A stretch of 64,000 bases of DNA. Origin: Acinetobacter sp. ANC 4558 (GTDB lineage: Bacteria; Pseudomonadota; Gammaproteobacteria; Pseudomonadales; Moraxellaceae). Each line of letters opens with the position of its first letter. Position 1 is the stretch's first letter. Positions 25,789-36,358 of the stretch are shown piece by piece. The notes under the pieces are model-generated. The model saw only the letters and a list, made by a program, of their open reading frames with translations, was not told the DNA's origin and ran no database searches. A program made the translations under genes and the position numbers. The DNA lies in NCBI RefSeq assembly GCF_002135375.1, contig NZ_NEGH01000002.1, positions 62,001 to 126,000 of the forward strand. Reading direction: 5' to 3'.

Positions 25789-28700
25789 ATGAACCATGTG
25801 TATAAAACGATATTGAATAAAAAAACAGGGCAAATTGTTGTCGTTTCTGAAAAAGCTTCCAATCATGATAAAAGCCAAAGTCAGAAAGACTCTAAACGTA
25901 GTAAAAGTATTGAAAACAAGCAAAAATCATGTCTGATATCTCTACAAGAAACTTCACTTAAAAAAAGTTCATTGGCTTTTTCTATAGGTTTGGTTTCAAC
26001 ATTATTGAGTGCCAATCTATTTGCCACAACCTATACAGGCAATGCAAGTCAATTGGTTAACAGCACAACATTAGATGGAAATTTTGATAAACTAATAGAT
26101 AGCACATCTGCAAACGGCTTATTGGATACGAACAGTATTACGATTGATTATACGTCAGGAACAGCACCCGATTTTGTTGTTGTAGGCTATGAAACAACTG
26201 ATATAAACAAAACTGTAGCATCCTCCAATAATAATACAGTCACTTTAAAACAAGGCAATATTCATGGCAATGTTTACGCTGGTTTAGCACATTCAACGCT
26301 TGTTACAGGCAATGTTGATTGTTCAGATTTAGCAGCACAATGTAATAATGCAGTGAATGAGCTCAGTATAAATGCAACATCAATCACTACTGACAATAAT
26401 ACAGTTACTGTATTGAATCAAAATCCAATTGAAGTCCAAGGAAGTATTTACGCTGGTTATGCTGGGATAAACATTGCTTCTGGTGATCTTATTGCAGATA
26501 GTCATGATAAAAATGGGATAAGTGCTTACGCTATTTTCGATGTGAAAACTCAATCTAACACTTTAAATGCAAATAAAAATAATATTTCCATTTCAAGCGA
26601 CCAAAATCACTTTGCAGATATCGCTGCTGGCTATGCCAGCATTGATATTTCGAATGGAAAAATACAAGCTGGAAGTGCTGGAGCTCCAGCCTATGCGACT
26701 GTCCAATCTGACACATCAAAAAATGTATTGAATGCAAATGAAAATAGCATATCCATTTCAAGTCATAAAAATACATTTAATGATATCACTAATGGAAATA
26801 CAGGTATAAATCTTAAGTTTGGTGATCTCTCAGGTGCTGAATCTATTGCTTCTGCTGGTGCTCGATCAGAAGCCTTCGTTAATCTTACATCCAAAAATAA
26901 TCACCTGAATGCAAATAAAAATGAAATTGTCATTGAAGGAAACCATAACTCGATTAAAGATATTATGGCAGGTCATGCTACAACCAATGTGACCTCTGGC
27001 GAACTCACAGCGAATCAAGCAAATTCAACCAATGCCACTTTCAATTTTTCTTCATCTACTGCCTATGCTTCTAGTGCGATCTATTTAGGTGAAAGCACGT
27101 TTACTGCAAACGAAAATAAAGTTGCAATTATCGGTGACCATAACGCGGTTAAAGATTTAACTGTTGGTTATACAGCTGCTAAGCTCAACTTTGGTGATGA
27201 TATCAATGCAGGAACATCCATTAATGGCAATGCGGTAGCTTCTGTCCGAGCGAATGCTTCTGCATCAACGTCATTTATGAGCAATAAATTGAATGCAAAT
27301 AATAATACGGCATCCATTATCGGTAACCATAACGCCTTTAATGATATCACTGCGGGGCATGCTGTTCTTCACACGACCTATGGTAATATCATGGGAGGAA
27401 CTGCTCAAACGATAGGAGATCCTCCATCTGCTTACGAAAGTGAGACGAAAGCATGGATTAGAGCAAATGCGAATACTTTCAATGCAAATTCAAATCAGAT
27501 TTTAATTTCAGGAAGTGAAAACAAATTCAACAATATCACTGCAGGCTACGCAGGATTGAATATTAAATTAGGTGATGTGACTGGGACAACACAAATTCTT
27601 GATGGAGTCACCAGTTCTAATGCGACAAATCTTACGCTAACAATCACAAACACTAATTTATCTGCTAAAGACAATGAAATTCAGTTGACTGGCAGTTCCA
27701 CAATTGATGGCAATATTCATGTCGGTTATCTAGATTTTAATCTTGAACATAAAGCAATTGAAAATGCCGATGGTTCTGCTGGAACTATTTCACCTAATTT
27801 GAATAATACAACTGCTTTTGCGACAAATAATATTATTTCAATTGAGGGTAATCATCAGTTTACGAAGTCCGATGCAACAATTTATGGTGGTTATTTGGCT
27901 TATAATACTGAAAACAATTACAAGCCAGAAAGCTATGATGTATTTACTGGAAATACACTCAACTATGCGAACCGTACCCCTATTTCGATTGGCGAAATTG
28001 CAAATTTTCAACACTATAACTTTACCTTAGACCCAACACTTGCAAATAAAAATACGGCAATGATCACGGCTAAACATATTAGCTTAGGAAGTAATGAGTC
28101 GAATATCAGCAATGGCACTCAAGTTGCATCAGATATTAAAGTGGTCGGTATTCATTCTGGAAAACTTGTTTCAACTGACAGTAAATTTATTTTAATGCAA
28201 GCAAATCAAGGTCAATTAACTGGCTTAGGACAAGGTCATACCTCTACAGGAGTCGCTCAACAAGGTATTTCCTTACTATATGATGTTGAAACAAGTATCG
28301 ACCAAGCAAATGACCAAGTCATTGCGACCATTACTTCTGGACATAATGAACCTGGTCCTGTCGTCAACCCACAACTTGAAGCCTTATTAGAAGGAAATCT
28401 TTCAGGGCTCATGCTACTCACTCGAAATGCAGATCATTTATCAGATCATTTATTTGGTGCAATGGATCAGCAAAATAAACGTGGTTTAATTCCTTTTGTG
28501 CTCTTCTCTGGTAATCACGCTCGTTATAATACTGGCTCACATATTAAATCTGATGGTGGTCTATTTACTGCGGGTTTAAGCCTTCAACAAGATCAATCTA
28601 TTGTGGGTATCTTTTTTGAAAATGGTTGGGATAGCTACAAAACCTATAATGATTATAACAATGCCCCGGATGTGAAAGGTAAAGGACATAACCGTTTTAA

Positions 28701-29298
28701 TGGTGCAGGTTTATATGGTCATTATGATTTCCTTAATGGTTGGTATATGGATGGCTCTTTCCGCGCTGGTCGTTTACATACTGCATTTGAAACAGATGAT
28801 ATTCGTAATGCTGCAACAGGAGAACGAGCATCCTATAATATCAGTGGTAACTACTATGGTATCCACTTAACAGGAGGATATATCTTCACCATCAATGATG
28901 AAAATGAATTAGACCTCAGTGCGAAATATTTATGGTCAGGCACTGAAAGCCAAAATTTAGTCATTGCAGGTGACAAAATGCATTTTAATCAGTTAAATTC
29001 ACATCGTATTCGCCTAAATGCTGAAAATAATTATCAGCTTCAACCAGAGCTAACTTTATTGACAGGGTTAGGCTATGAATATGAGTTCAAAGCCAAAGCT
29101 GGCGGCACTACTTATGAGTTTTTTGATATTGCTCGAGGTGATGAACCAACCGTTAAAGGAAGTACAGGTATTGCCACACTCGGAGTTCGCTATGAACCAA
29201 CTGCTTATAATCGCTTGAGTATGGACTTTAAGGCGAGTGGATATTTTGGTAAACGTGAAGGTGGCGCAGCTACAGTAAAAGTGGATTATAAATTCTAA
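25789..29298 (+). CDS. type Va autotransporter with repeated passenger
   Basis: 1169 residues. The N-terminus MNHVYKTILNKKTGQIVVVSE is an extended signal peptide region (ESPR), followed by a long signal sequence ending near LFATTY. The passenger (about 80-880) carries about seven imperfect units of roughly 60 residues starting near 257, 312, 370, 436, 499, 562 and 622. Each unit has the form N-x-L-x-A-N-x-N-x-I-x-I-x-G-x-x-N-x-F-x-D-I-x-A-G-Y/H-A; looser copies precede them. The last 275 residues form an autotransporter beta-barrel ending in KVDYKF. The passenger probably folds as a beta-solenoid; an adhesin or biofilm role is inference. A terminator follows. Confidence 0.93.
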   Translation: MNHVYKTILNKKTGQIVVVSEKASNHDKSQSQKDSKRSKSIENKQKSCLISLQETSLKKSSLAFSIGLVSTLLSANLFATTYTGNASQLVNSTTLDGNFDKLIDSTSANGLLDTNSITIDYTSGTAPDFVVVGYETTDINKTVASSNNNTVTLKQGNIHGNVYAGLAHSTLVTGNVDCSDLAAQCNNAVNELSINATSITTDNNTVTVLNQNPIEVQGSIYAGYAGINIASGDLIADSHDKNGISAYAIFDVKTQSNTLNANKNNISISSDQNHFADIAAGYASIDISNGKIQAGSAGAPAYATVQSDTSKNVLNANENSISISSHKNTFNDITNGNTGINLKFGDLSGAESIASAGARSEAFVNLTSKNNHLNANKNEIVIEGNHNSIKDIMAGHATTNVTSGELTANQANSTNATFNFSSSTAYASSAIYLGESTFTANENKVAIIGDHNAVKDLTVGYTAAKLNFGDDINAGTSINGNAVASVRANASASTSFMSNKLNANNNTASIIGNHNAFNDITAGHAVLHTTYGNIMGGTAQTIGDPPSAYESETKAWIRANANTFNANSNQILISGSENKFNNITAGYAGLNIKLGDVTGTTQILDGVTSSNATNLTLTITNTNLSAKDNEIQLTGSSTIDGNIHVGYLDFNLEHKAIENADGSAGTISPNLNNTTAFATNNIISIEGNHQFTKSDATIYGGYLAYNTENNYKPESYDVFTGNTLNYANRTPISIGEIANFQHYNFTLDPTLANKNTAMITAKHISLGSNESNISNGTQVASDIKVVGIHSGKLVSTDSKFILMQANQGQLTGLGQGHTSTGVAQQGISLLYDVETSIDQANDQVIATITSGHNEPGPVVNPQLEALLEGNLSGLMLLTRNADHLSDHLFGAMDQQNKRGLIPFVLFSGNHARYNTGSHIKSDGGLFTAGLSLQQDQSIVGIFFENGWDSYKTYNDYNNAPDVKGKGHNRFNGAGLYGHYDFLNGWYMDGSFRAGRLHTAFETDDIRNAATGERASYNISGNYYGIHLTGGYIFTINDENELDLSAKYLWSGTESQNLVIAGDKMHFNQLNSHRIRLNAENNYQLQPELTLLTGLGYEYEFKAKAGGTTYEFFDIARGDEPTVKGSTGIATLGVRYEPTAYNRLSMDFKASGYFGKREGGAATVKVDYKF
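26557..27700 (+). repeat. tandem passenger repeats of the autotransporter
   Basis: Coding repeat of about 165-200 bases, about seven copies. Anchors at about 26557, 26721, 26897, 27093, 27283, 27473 and 27652 each encode a variant of NKLNANNNTASIIGNHNAF. Copies differ at many third positions, so the array is old rather than recently expanded. Confidence 0.7.
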
Positions 29299-29320
29299 AT
29301 ATTTATGAATCAAAATATAA

Positions 29321-29346
29321 AAATGAGCCAAAGAGGCTCATTTTTT
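29321..29346 (+). terminator. intrinsic terminator after the autotransporter
   Basis: TGAGCC (29324-29329), loop AAAGA, GGCTCA (29335-29340), then six T. Confidence 0.85.
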
Positions 29347-29448
29347 ATTGAATATAAAATCAATATTGTTCTTTTTGATGTTATCAAAAACTCAATCTGA
29401 CATAATTTAATTTATCTCTCAATGATCACCATCTTAAAAAATTAAATT

Positions 29449-30048
29449 TTATAAACTTAGAATTGGAATTAATGACAAGGCTAACAATCCTCCCATTATT
29501 CGATTAAAAATAATGACTCTATTTCCTTTATTTAAATAATCAGCCAACTTATCCCCTATGATCGCCCAGAGAAAAACACAGACAAAGCCTATCAAACCGT
29601 AGCTGATACCCATTAAAAAAATTTCTTGCATTGCTGTAGTGGTTTTAATATACGCACTCACTGCACCTAACAAAACAATCCATGATTTAGGGTTAATCCA
29701 TTGAAAAAATGCACCATTCCAAAACCCAAGCGCTTTAGTTTTTTTTTCAGAAGATGGGTTTAATTTACCTGCGAAAGCAATAAGATAGGATAAATATAGA
29801 ATATAAAGACAACCAATCAATTTTAGAATAGGCATTAAGATAGGAAATTGAATAAATAATGTATTAATGCCCAAAGCAACTAAAATAAAAATGATGGTAA
29901 AACCAAAGCATATACCAGCAACTAAAGGTATAGTTTTAGCTGCGCCATAATTAACTCCTGATGCAAGTGCCATAAAATTATTCGGACCAGGCGTAATTGA
30001 GGTCACGACAGCATACAGACAAAATGCTAAATATAAACTTAATGTCAT
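29449..30048 (-). CDS. LysE/RhtB-family amino-acid exporter
   Basis: 199 residues, six predicted membrane helices. The family signature SITPGPNNFMALASGVNYG is at about 17-35, and FFQWINPKSWIVLLGAVSAY at about 113-132 matches the N-P-K-x-W/A motif. The length is typical of the family. It exports amino acids or similar metabolites across the inner membrane; the substrate cannot be told. It stands alone with long gaps on its promoter side. Confidence 0.9.
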   Translation of the reverse strand: MTLSLYLAFCLYAVVTSITPGPNNFMALASGVNYGAAKTIPLVAGICFGFTIIFILVALGINTLFIQFPILMPILKLIGCLYILYLSYLIAFAGKLNPSSEKKTKALGFWNGAFFQWINPKSWIVLLGAVSAYIKTTTAMQEIFLMGISYGLIGFVCVFLWAIIGDKLADYLNKGNRVIIFNRIMGGLLALSLIPILSL

Positions 30049-30879
30049 GTTTCATAAATTCATTCAAAAAAATCACCATACTTTAAAAAAATATTAAAGC
30101 AATTCTTTTATGCAATATTATTGCTCATGATTAAAAATAGAAATCGGCATATCTACTATTCATGGATTGGTCTTTGTGCTATGTATGATTTTTATCTAAA
30201 ATTTATATCCTTTTTTTGGCAAAAATCTTTTCTTATGTGCAATATGGATGATCTAAAAATCTATCATTCGTTTTTCAATCATTGGTGATATTTCAAATGA
30301 ATATCTGAACGTATATATGATATTCCAAAGTTGAATAAAAATAAGTTGAACCTAATCGGTGATTACCTAAAAATCTCGTAATTTTTATTTAACAATTTAA
30401 AAATTAGATTTTAACTAAAATTTAATTATTCATATTTATCCTACAAAAATAATTTAAAAAAATTACAAAAACATAAGATTCAATCAAAATAATAAAAAAG
30501 AATAATCATATCACTATAATTTGAATCATATGGGGTTGATTTTTAGTCCCTTTATTTCACAAAATAGTACTATTAAATAAACAACCAATATAAGAATAAA
30601 TAACAACAACTTATATCATTTCATAATTTATAAATTTATTTTCCATTTAACTGATATAGCTCTCTAAGTATTATAAAACCTGCATTAGTGCTATTTATAG
30701 ATACGATATCATTTTTATGACTAATTCCATAGATTATTAAAAATAATTATATAAATTAAAAAATAACCCTACTAAACCTCATAATGAATTTTCAAGATAA
30801 GAATTATTATTTTAATTATTTAATAATACTAAAAAACCATTCATAAAATCAGTTCACCTTCTATTTAGTATTTGTAAAA
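30049..30879. other. 830-base AT-rich gap before the TonB receptor operon
   Basis: No convincing gene. A 50-codon plus-strand frame near 30127 has no recognisable features and is not called. The right part is very AT-rich and holds the promoter region of the 30880 operon, including a weak Fur-like site at 30796-30814. Confidence 0.45.
30796..30814 (+). promoter_or_regulatory. possible Fur box before the TonB receptor operon
   Basis: GATAAGAATTATTATTTTA matches the 19-base Fur consensus at about 13 positions, but in DNA this AT-rich such matches arise easily. It lies 66 bases before the receptor start. If real it would link the operon to iron. Confidence 0.25.
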
Positions 30880-33348
30880 ATGAAAACAGAATATTTATTT
30901 AATAAGTCTACGTTATCCGTAGCAATTATATTGGCGCTAGCGCACAGTTCTCAAAGTCTTTATGCAGCTGAAACAGTTCCTCAAGAAAGTGAGGCTAAAC
31001 TTTTACAAGAAGTCGTTGTTTTAGGTACTAAGAGAAATAATGTTAAAGCGCTTGAATCACTTGCCCCTGTCGAAATTATTTCAAGTAAAACACTTGAGCA
31101 AACAGGTGCATTAACTCTAAACCAAGCACTCAACCAACTCATTCCATCATTCAATTTTCCACAAGGTCAAAATGCTTCAAAAGGTACTGGTGCCGTTCGA
31201 TCAGCATCACTTCGCGGATTAAGCCCAGCCTATACTCTAATTTTGGTTGATGGTAAACGTCGGAATTTATCTGGAAAACTTGTGAATGGTGCTGATCCAT
31301 TTCCAGCAGATCAATTTGTCGAAATTAATACCATACCCATTAGTGCGATTGACCGTGTTGAAGTTTTAAAAGACGGCGCATCCGCTCAATATGGTTCTGA
31401 TGCGATTGCAGGTGTCATCAATATTGTTTTAAAGAAAAAAGATCATGGTGGCGAGCTCAGTTATCGCTATGGTGAATATAAAAAAGGAGATGGTGAAACA
31501 AATACAGCCAATGGCTGGGCAGGAATAGCATTACCTAATGATGGTTTTGTTACCTTCAGTGGTGAATGGTTAGATGGGAACCCTACTGATCGAAGTGGCC
31601 CAGACCTTCAATATGTCAATGCAGGGCCTAAAGGTGATCTTCGTAAAGGTCAATGGGGTCAAGGTGGACGTGATCACCATACTTTTTTAATTAATAGCGA
31701 ACTTCCTATTAATGATGCATTCACTGCATACGGTAATGTGAACTATTCTGACATTAAAAATTATAATTTCGTTAACCCGAATTATTCTAAATCTAAAGAT
31801 AACATTTTAGATTTCTATCCAAATGGTTTTCAACCACGCACGCATGAAAAACGTACAGATCAATCTGCTGTTGCAGGCTTACGTTATACCGATGAAACTT
31901 TAGGCAATTTCGATACGTATATTACTTGGGGAAAAAGCAATGTCATCAACAATTTATCTAACTCACTTTCACCAAGTTATGGCCTTAAGTCACATACCGC
32001 TTTTTATTTAGGTGAAACCAAAAGTGACTCTACCAACTTTGCCATAGACTGGAATAAACCAATCTCATTCAGTTGGGCACCAAAAGAGTGGGTTGTATCT
32101 TCGGGCATCAATTACCGTCATGAAAAATATGCAACCACACATGCTGGCGAAGAACAATCTTGGAACTTTGGTGGTTCAAATATTCCAAATGGACAACTCA
32201 ATGCAGGTCAACCTGCCCGATTCGGTTCTGTTGATATTGGAGGAATTAACCCTGAAGATTTAGGATCAATATCACGCGATGTGTATAGCTTATATGCAGG
32301 ATTAGAAGGTTCTGTTACCGATAAATTAGAACTTGGTTTCGCACTCAGAGCAGAAGATTATTCTGACTTTGGAAATACCATAAATGGTAAAATATCAACC
32401 CGTTATGAGTTCACACCGACATTTGCAACACGTGGTACCTTCAGTACGGGTTACCGTGCGCCAAGTTTAGCTCAACTAGGACAACAACGAACAACCTATA
32501 CAGGTACATGGTCATTTGATGGTGGTGCAGCAGCAGCTGGACGTACACGCTTATTTAGACCCAATGATGCTGCTGTTGCTGCATTCGGTGCTAAAGACTT
32601 AGATCCTGCTAAATCACAAAATATATCACTTGGTTTTGTTTGGCAGCCTATTCAGAATGCATCCTTAACCGTAGATGCTTATCATATTAAAATTAAAGAC
32701 AATATTGTCCAAACTTCTACCTTGCAAGACCCTGCAAATGGAACGACTAATGTCCATGATATTTTAAGTCAAGCAGGTTATTCAAACTATACAGGCGCGT
32801 CGTTCTTTGTTAACGGATACGATACCAAAACCAAAGGGGTCGATTTAGTAGGTAAATATTTATTAAATTTTGATCAATATGGAAAGCTCAATCTGGGCTT
32901 AGGTTTAAGCTTTCTCGATACCACGGTATCAAATGTCAAAGAAGGAAATGTACTCACTCGTACGGGGAAAACATTATTTAACCGAGATGTCATCCTTAAC
33001 GTTGAAGATGCTATTCCAAAGAACAAACTTAATTTATCTGCAAATTATCAAATACAGCAGTGGAATATTGCTTTAAATCTAACACGTTATGGCAGCTATG
33101 TTTTCCATCACTCGACCTTAGCAGAACGTGATCAAAAATTTGATCCGCAATGGGTACTCGACTTAGATTTGCAATATGCAGTCAACAAATCATTAACGCT
33201 CAATATTGGCGCTAACAATTTATTCAATACATATCCTGAAGAATATGAATCATACAATCAGGTAAATGGTATTAACCGTTACGGCTTTATTCATCCAGCA
33301 GGTGCTTCTGGTGCCTTTTATTATGCTGGCTTTAACTATAAGTTTTAA
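30880..33348 (+). CDS. TonB-dependent outer-membrane receptor
   Basis: 822 residues. The signal peptide ends near LYAAE, with a TonB box LLQEVVVLGTKR. The plug domain has TLNQALNQLIPSF, SLRGLSPAYTLILVDGKRRN and IDRVEVLKDGASAQYGSDAI, and a large barrel ends in FNYKF. The loop pattern (Gly-rich, GDGETNTANGW) is more like receptors for complex organic ligands than classic siderophore receptors, but this is a weak distinction. It is the first gene of an operon with an ABC importer, an amidohydrolase and a DOPA-dioxygenase-family protein; the next gene starts 11 bases on. Confidence 0.93.
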   Translation: MKTEYLFNKSTLSVAIILALAHSSQSLYAAETVPQESEAKLLQEVVVLGTKRNNVKALESLAPVEIISSKTLEQTGALTLNQALNQLIPSFNFPQGQNASKGTGAVRSASLRGLSPAYTLILVDGKRRNLSGKLVNGADPFPADQFVEINTIPISAIDRVEVLKDGASAQYGSDAIAGVINIVLKKKDHGGELSYRYGEYKKGDGETNTANGWAGIALPNDGFVTFSGEWLDGNPTDRSGPDLQYVNAGPKGDLRKGQWGQGGRDHHTFLINSELPINDAFTAYGNVNYSDIKNYNFVNPNYSKSKDNILDFYPNGFQPRTHEKRTDQSAVAGLRYTDETLGNFDTYITWGKSNVINNLSNSLSPSYGLKSHTAFYLGETKSDSTNFAIDWNKPISFSWAPKEWVVSSGINYRHEKYATTHAGEEQSWNFGGSNIPNGQLNAGQPARFGSVDIGGINPEDLGSISRDVYSLYAGLEGSVTDKLELGFALRAEDYSDFGNTINGKISTRYEFTPTFATRGTFSTGYRAPSLAQLGQQRTTYTGTWSFDGGAAAAGRTRLFRPNDAAVAAFGAKDLDPAKSQNISLGFVWQPIQNASLTVDAYHIKIKDNIVQTSTLQDPANGTTNVHDILSQAGYSNYTGASFFVNGYDTKTKGVDLVGKYLLNFDQYGKLNLGLGLSFLDTTVSNVKEGNVLTRTGKTLFNRDVILNVEDAIPKNKLNLSANYQIQQWNIALNLTRYGSYVFHHSTLAERDQKFDPQWVLDLDLQYAVNKSLTLNIGANNLFNTYPEEYESYNQVNGINRYGFIHPAGASGAFYYAGFNYKF

Positions 33349-33359
33349 GGGATAAAGCC

Positions 33360-35168
33360 ATGTTAAAAAAAGAAACCATCGCGAGCGCACAAGAACTACA
33401 TGATGAAATAACACATAGAAATGTTTTGAATTACATCACAACATATCTTCACGTTTATTTTAGAAAATGGTGGTTAATTCCATTCTTTATGTTAATTGTC
33501 ATGCTGTTCGTTTGGCCGCTCATTATGCTTGTCATTGGTGGTTTCAAAACAACAGCACCTTTTTTACCAGGTGAATGGACATTTGATGCATGGCGCAGTG
33601 CTTTTGAAAATGCGGGTTTATTCAATGCAATTTTCACGTCAACAAAAATTGCATTTACATCAACAATTGTTGCTTTGTTTATCGCTTCAGTTTTTGCTTT
33701 TATCACTGAACGCACAAACTTTCGATTTAAATACTTGATTTTACCTGCAATGGCATTGGTTTTTGTTATTCCATTTTTATTCTACACCATTGCATTTACA
33801 CAGCTTGCAAACCCTTATACAGGTTTATTAAACGACTTTCTATTTTGGGCATTTGGCATTAGCACACCTTGGTTAAATGCCAAAGGGTGGTTAGGCATCT
33901 ATAGTGTCATTATTTTCAAAAAAATTGCGTTTAGTTATTTATTTATTGTTGGCGCTTTTAAAGCGTTAGACGGCTCGCAAGACGAAGCCTCATATGTTTC
34001 TGGCGCTAATCAGATTCAGACCTTCTTTAAAATTAATTTACCGAGCCTATTACCAGCCCTCACCAGTATTGCCTTATTAGGTTTAATCACTGGGTTACAA
34101 ATATTCGAACCAGTTTTACTGTTAGGTTCTTCTGAAAATATTGCAGTGATTTCTACTCATTTAATGAATTTAGTGAGTGGTGCGAAAGGCATGCCCAGCT
34201 ATGCAGAAGCAAGCATCCTATCCACGTTATTTGTACTTGTTATTAGCCTTATCTATCTAGCGCAACTCAAAAGCTTAGGAAAGAAAAAGTTTTACAGTAT
34301 GAATGGTAAAGGCACGCGTACTCGTAGCATTTCTTTGTCCCTCTATTTTAAAGTTTTAGGTTATGGTGCTTTAGGCATATATGTATTTGTGGCGCTTATT
34401 TTACCCTTAGGTGCACTCCTCTTTTCTTCGCTTCAACCATATCCTGGCATATATAGTGGCTTTTCACTTGATCGTTACTATGATTTGGTAAATCAACCTC
34501 GGATTTTCTCAGCCTTAAAAGTTACGCTCACCCTTGGCACAATGGTTGGCTTTATCGTCATGATTCTTGCGCTCAGTGTCATTGTCATTGGGCAACAGCT
34601 TAAACCTAAAACATGGGCAGCTGTGAAGTTCTTCACACTGATTCCTATTGCGATGCCCGGCATTATTGCAACTGTTGCTGTGACTTGGGCCTATCTCAGT
34701 TTACCTGGTTTGATGCAGCTCTATGGAACAATTTGGCTGGTCGTTATTGCTTTAATTGTGACTGGTATGCCGCTTGCAAGCCAATTAATGAATGCTGTAC
34801 ATGGACAACTCTCCCCATCTTTAGTTGAAGCAGCTCGATTATCGGGTGCCTCAGGCTTACAAAGTTTCTTCGAAATTAGCTTAAGGCTGGTACTTCCTAG
34901 CTTTATTGCGGGTTGGTTTATGACTGCAATTATGATTGCAGGAAATTTAGAAGTCCCTTTATTACTCAAAGCACCCGGACTAAATACGCTCGCAATGGTC
35001 AGCTACAACATTCAAAGTGCAGGTGATTACAGCATGGCTGCCGCGCTACTCATTTTCATTTTGCTCTTTAGTCTTGGTCTTTATGGCATCTCTAAAGCAC
35101 TTCAACTTTTGATTCAACGTCACCGCAAAAATCGCCATAACCAATTTATTCAAAAGGATTTCATATGA
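33360..35168 (+). CDS. ABC importer permease, fused two-domain FbpB type
   Basis: 602 residues with about 12 helices in two homologous halves. Each half has an EAA loop for ATPase docking: EASYVSGANQIQTFFKINLP (about 206) and EAARLSGASGLQSFFEISLR (about 490). This is the FbpB/ThiP/CysTW layout used for ferric iron, thiamine, phosphonate or spermidine-type ligands. It overlaps the ATPase gene as ATGA. The position straight after a TonB receptor suggests it carries that receptor's ligand, or a part of it, across the inner membrane. Confidence 0.92.
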   Translation: MLKKETIASAQELHDEITHRNVLNYITTYLHVYFRKWWLIPFFMLIVMLFVWPLIMLVIGGFKTTAPFLPGEWTFDAWRSAFENAGLFNAIFTSTKIAFTSTIVALFIASVFAFITERTNFRFKYLILPAMALVFVIPFLFYTIAFTQLANPYTGLLNDFLFWAFGISTPWLNAKGWLGIYSVIIFKKIAFSYLFIVGAFKALDGSQDEASYVSGANQIQTFFKINLPSLLPALTSIALLGLITGLQIFEPVLLLGSSENIAVISTHLMNLVSGAKGMPSYAEASILSTLFVLVISLIYLAQLKSLGKKKFYSMNGKGTRTRSISLSLYFKVLGYGALGIYVFVALILPLGALLFSSLQPYPGIYSGFSLDRYYDLVNQPRIFSALKVTLTLGTMVGFIVMILALSVIVIGQQLKPKTWAAVKFFTLIPIAMPGIIATVAVTWAYLSLPGLMQLYGTIWLVVIALIVTGMPLASQLMNAVHGQLSPSLVEAARLSGASGLQSFFEISLRLVLPSFIAGWFMTAIMIAGNLEVPLLLKAPGLNTLAMVSYNIQSAGDYSMAAALLIFILLFSLGLYGISKALQLLIQRHRKNRHNQFIQKDFI

Positions 35169-36358
35169 GCAGTATTTCTATAAAACAACTCAATAAAGCT
35201 TTTGATGGTCGAATTAATGCAGTCAAAGATTTAAATCTTCACATTAAACCAGGTGAGTTCTTTGTTTTGCTTGGACCAAGTGGCTGTGGAAAAACCACAA
35301 CATTACGCTGTGTCGCGGGCCTAGAAGAACCTGAATCGGGTGAAATATCAATTGCTGATCATTTGGTATTGGCCCCCCATAAAGGTGTATATGTACCACC
35401 TGAAAAACGTGAAATTGGCATGGTTTTTCAAAGCTATGCACTTTGGCCACATATGACCGTTTGGGATAATATCGCCTATCCCATTAAAACCCGAAAAAAA
35501 ATTAAAGAGGCTGAAAAGCAACAAATTTTTAAAACAATTCAATTGGTAGGACTTGAGGATTATATACATCGTTATCCATCAGAATTATCAGGTGGTCAGC
35601 AACAGCGCGTTGCTTTAGCACGTGCTTTAGTGAATCAACCTAATGTGATTTTATTTGATGAGCCTCTTTCCAATTTGGATGCGAGTTTACGTATTAAATT
35701 ACGTATACAGCTTCGTGCATTACAAAAAGATATTGGCTTCACAGCAATTTATGTCACACATGATCACTCAGAAGCTTTGGCGCTCGCGGATCGCATTGCC
35801 ATTATGCGTGCAGGTTATTTAGAACAAATTGGTACACCAAGTGAAATCTTTTTAAAACCTAAAAGCCAATATGTTGCCGAATTTGTAGGTTTTGAAAACA
35901 TTTTAAAAGCGACATTAATACAAGCAGCAGAACAAACATCGGCTGTATTAGATTACGCTCATCAACCCATTCATGTTGATAATTCAACAGCATTTTCTGT
36001 AGGTGATCATGTACTTTTAGCACTGAGAGCTAGTCAAATTATTGGTGCACCATTTAAAAAGGAGGTACAAGACCAAACTCATGATTATTTAGTGGGTGAA
36101 CTTAAAAGCGTCAGTTATGCAGGAGATTATTATCTTGCCATTGTGAATTTGGTTAAAAAAGATGAACAAGGTTTTTTCATTACACTGGATACCGAGTTAC
36201 AAGTGCATTTACCTCTGAGCCAATGGGGAAATGATATCTCCTATGTCAACTCTTTTAAAAATCAATATTTACAGCTGAGTATTCAAAAAGGTAATGCAAT
36301 CGTTTTACATGATTCATTAAAGCAAGTAGATCATTCCAATCATGGGGAGGCTGCATGA
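35165..36358 (+). CDS. ABC importer ATPase (FbpC/PotA type)
   Basis: 397 residues. Walker A is GPSGCGKTTTLR (about 37-48), the Q-loop is in GMVFQSYALWPHMTV, the signature is LSGGQQQRVALARALV, and Walker B is VILFDEPLSNLDA. The H-loop is YVTHDHSEAL. From about 240 there is a TOBE-type C-terminal domain, longer than in the minimal family members. It powers the permease encoded just upstream; both of its ends overlap neighbours by four bases. Confidence 0.95.
   Translation: MSSISIKQLNKAFDGRINAVKDLNLHIKPGEFFVLLGPSGCGKTTTLRCVAGLEEPESGEISIADHLVLAPHKGVYVPPEKREIGMVFQSYALWPHMTVWDNIAYPIKTRKKIKEAEKQQIFKTIQLVGLEDYIHRYPSELSGGQQQRVALARALVNQPNVILFDEPLSNLDASLRIKLRIQLRALQKDIGFTAIYVTHDHSEALALADRIAIMRAGYLEQIGTPSEIFLKPKSQYVAEFVGFENILKATLIQAAEQTSAVLDYAHQPIHVDNSTAFSVGDHVLLALRASQIIGAPFKKEVQDQTHDYLVGELKSVSYAGDYYLAIVNLVKKDEQGFFITLDTELQVHLPLSQWGNDISYVNSFKNQYLQLSIQKGNAIVLHDSLKQVDHSNHGEAA

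Noticed and set aside
25575..25862. Minus-strand frame of 95 codons before the autotransporter
   Set aside because: Composition is low-complexity Tyr/Ile/Phe from AT-rich DNA, and it overlaps the autotransporter start and its ribosome site.
26557..27700. Possible CRISPR array because of regular repeats
   Set aside because: The repeats are imperfect, about 165-200 bases apart and in one long reading frame; they encode protein repeats of the autotransporter.
30127..30290. Small gene of about 50 codons upstream of the TonB receptor
   Set aside because: No ribosome site, no family resemblance, and composition expected of random AT-rich DNA.
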